A DNA stretch of 59,237 nt from an uncultured Clostridia bacterium (lineage in GTDB: Bacteria > Bacillota > Clostridia > Oscillospirales > Ruminococcaceae): the NCBI GenBank assembly GCA_947389015.1, contig CANDVA010000017.1, positions 1 to 59,237 of the forward strand, written 5' to 3'. Positions within the stretch are counted from its first letter, which is position 1. Each line of letters begins with the position of its first letter. A program made the position numbers and the translations under genes. Positions 58,170-59,237 of this stretch are shown here, one piece after another. The notes under the pieces are model-generated. The model was not told the origin of the DNA. It did no database searches and saw only the letters and a program-made list of their open reading frames with translations.

Positions 58170-58865
58170 TCAGCTCCAGATATCTTTCATAAGCTCCATT
58201 GAGCGCAGGGAATGCCCCGTATCTCCGCATACGATAATGTGGTCGGTGAGCGTCAGCCTGAGCTTTCGGAGAAGATTTGCAAACTCGCGTGTGGCGTTGA
58301 TATCGGCGTTCGAGACAATGTTGCTCCCCGAAGGGTGATTGTGTACGAGCACGATATTTACGCAATCGGCAGCGATCGCGTCGCGAACGGCTGTTCTTGC
58401 GTCAAGGTTAGCGAAGTCCGTGCTCCCTCTGCCGACCTCGGACTGCGATATAAGATTTAGCTTGCTGTCGAGATAAAGGGCGTAGATTACCTCCCTGGAC
58501 GTCGGGAGGATGTAAAGCGAGCAGCAATAATCAATAATCTTCTGTGATGAGTTCAGTGATATGTTTTTCGGTGTTTTCGCAGTCAATCCTCTGAAAAAAT
58601 CACCGAAATAGCGGATACGTACAGCCGCTTGTTCGCCAATGTCCTTTACGGTCTTAAGCTCGTCGATACCCGCCTCGAAAACCTTTTCGACCGAGCCGAA
58701 GCGCGAGATCAGTCTGTGGCTGATCTCATTTGTATTGCACCTCGTGTAGACCGAGAAGAGGAGTACCTCAAGCTTTTCATGATCCTCAAAACAATTGATG
58801 CCGTTTTGGACAAATTTTTTGAACATTCTTTGTCTGTGTCCCTTGTGAAGTTCGCCGTCTCCCAA
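58170..58865 (-). CDS. radC: RadC/JAB-domain protein
   Basis: A 231-residue RadC-family protein with an N-terminal helix-hairpin-helix region (LEVLLFSVYTR, VKDIGEQAAVRI) and a C-terminal JAB/MPN+ metalloprotease-like domain. Zinc ligands are in HNHPSGSNIVSNAD with the catalytic Glu in SEVGRGS. Despite the name, a direct role in DNA repair is unproven. Start is TTG 58865 with GAGGTGAT upstream. It is 80 nt upstream of uvrB on the same strand. Confidence 0.94.
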   Translation of the reverse strand: MGDGELHKGHRQRMFKKFVQNGINCFEDHEKLEVLLFSVYTRCNTNEISHRLISRFGSVEKVFEAGIDELKTVKDIGEQAAVRIRYFGDFFRGLTAKTPKNISLNSSQKIIDYCCSLYILPTSREVIYALYLDSKLNLISQSEVGRGSTDFANLDARTAVRDAIAADCVNIVLVHNHPSGSNIVSNADINATREFANLLRKLRLTLTDHIIVCGDTGHSLRSMELMKDIWS

Positions 58866-59097
58866 AATAAATCACCTCATAAATAAAATTTAATGTTGTA
58901 TATTACACGTTTTGTATAACATTACAATTACCCTTATTAAATCAAAAAACCTCTACAAACCGAATAACATTACGGATCGTAAAGGCAATTTTATATCTGA
59001 CCGTTGCCAAAAAGATATTACGCGCTTCAGCAGTATGGATAATAACATTCCCACCAAAACCAACGTTTCAGTGGGAACAGTGGCGGCAGTCTGCCGC

Positions 59098-59174
59098 TGG
59101 TACGCCCGATGCGATTCGAACGCACGACACATAGCGTCGGAGGCTATTGCTCTATCCAGCTGAGCTACGGGCGC
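59098..59174 (-). tRNA. tRNA-Arg, anticodon CCG
   Basis: The minus strand folds as a complete 77-nt tRNA including an encoded CCA. The acceptor stem is GCGCCCG/CGGGCGT (one G-T pair at the end), the D arm is GCTCAGCTGGATAGAGC, the anticodon stem is ATAGC/GCTAT with loop CTCCGAC giving anticodon CCG (codon CGG), and the T arm contains GTTCGAATC. A promoter-like TTACAT-16-TATTAT lies upstream on the minus strand. The region between it and radC (58866-59097) holds short inverted repeats (GCGGCA/TGCCGC, TTCCCAC/GTGGGAA) but no gene I can support. Confidence 0.95.
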
Positions 59175-59204
59175 ATATAAAAAACTGATGTTGTATAATA
59201 AAAC

Positions 59205-59234
59205 TTGACACAATCCATGTAATAGAATTATAAT
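59205..59234 (+). promoter_or_regulatory. Promoter pointing out of the window
   Basis: Plus-strand TTGACA and TATAAT with an 18-bp spacer at the very end. It should drive a rightward gene beyond 59237, divergent from the tRNA. Confidence 0.7.
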
Positions 59235-59237
59235 GAA

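Overview
The window looks like chromosomal DNA of a Gram-positive, endospore-forming clostridium, most likely a gut or rumen cellulose degrader of the Ruminococcaceae/Oscillospiraceae type. The basis is classic Firmicutes gene blocks (rplS-lepB-rbgA-rnhB-yraN, tig-clpP-clpX, cdaA-cdaR), the sporulation genes spoIIGA, sigE and sigG, strong Shine-Dalgarno (SD) sites with frequent TTG/GTG starts, sigma-A promoters with near-perfect 17-bp spacing, and a secreted CBM2-GH5 cellulase. Taxonomy is inferred from gene content only. No prophage, CRISPR array or transposase gene was found.

Layout. 1-4.0 kb: a YbaK-type deacylase, a 45-codon membrane peptide, a TerD protein, a DUF2262-like membrane protein and a MATE transporter. 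4.1-6.5 kb: a lipoprotein endoglucanase, coupled to a frameshifted phosphatase gene. 6.5-16.9 kb: a nine-gene leftward operon built on an E. coli yehLMPQ-type set (SWIM, HEAT-like, MoxR ATPase, DUF5682, VWA). A GyrI-like sensor, an alpha/beta hydrolase and two GNAT acetyltransferases are embedded in or attached to it, and its leader carries a 159-bp palindromic element. 17-19.8 kb: an AraC regulator, a DUF2000 protein and two unrecognised envelope proteins. 19.8-25.9 kb: cdaA-cdaR-FAD protein, DegV, a P-loop kinase-like protein and trmL, with a 168-bp MITE-like repeat. 26-43 kb: mostly rightward housekeeping genes (RACo-like protein, ribosomal protein and protein-processing genes, thrC, tig-clpP-clpX), then a degenerate P-type ATPase, a DUF368 lipid-carrier transporter and a ComEC-like MBL protein. 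43-48.4 kb: sigG converging on spoIIGA-sigE, then prfC and a flippase-like protein. 48.6-59.2 kb: aspS, a methyltransferase, mscL, a nucleotide-excision and repair block (uvrA, uvrB, radC) and tRNA-Arg(CCG).

The strongest observations are: (1) an apparently catalytically dead P-type ATPase (38527-40992) whose phosphorylated Asp is Glu and whose other signature motifs are lost together; (2) the expanded YehL-type MoxR-VWA operon; (3) the sigG/spoIIGA-sigE convergent arrangement with a MITE-like element directly upstream of sigG; (4) two families of palindromic mobile-like repeats.
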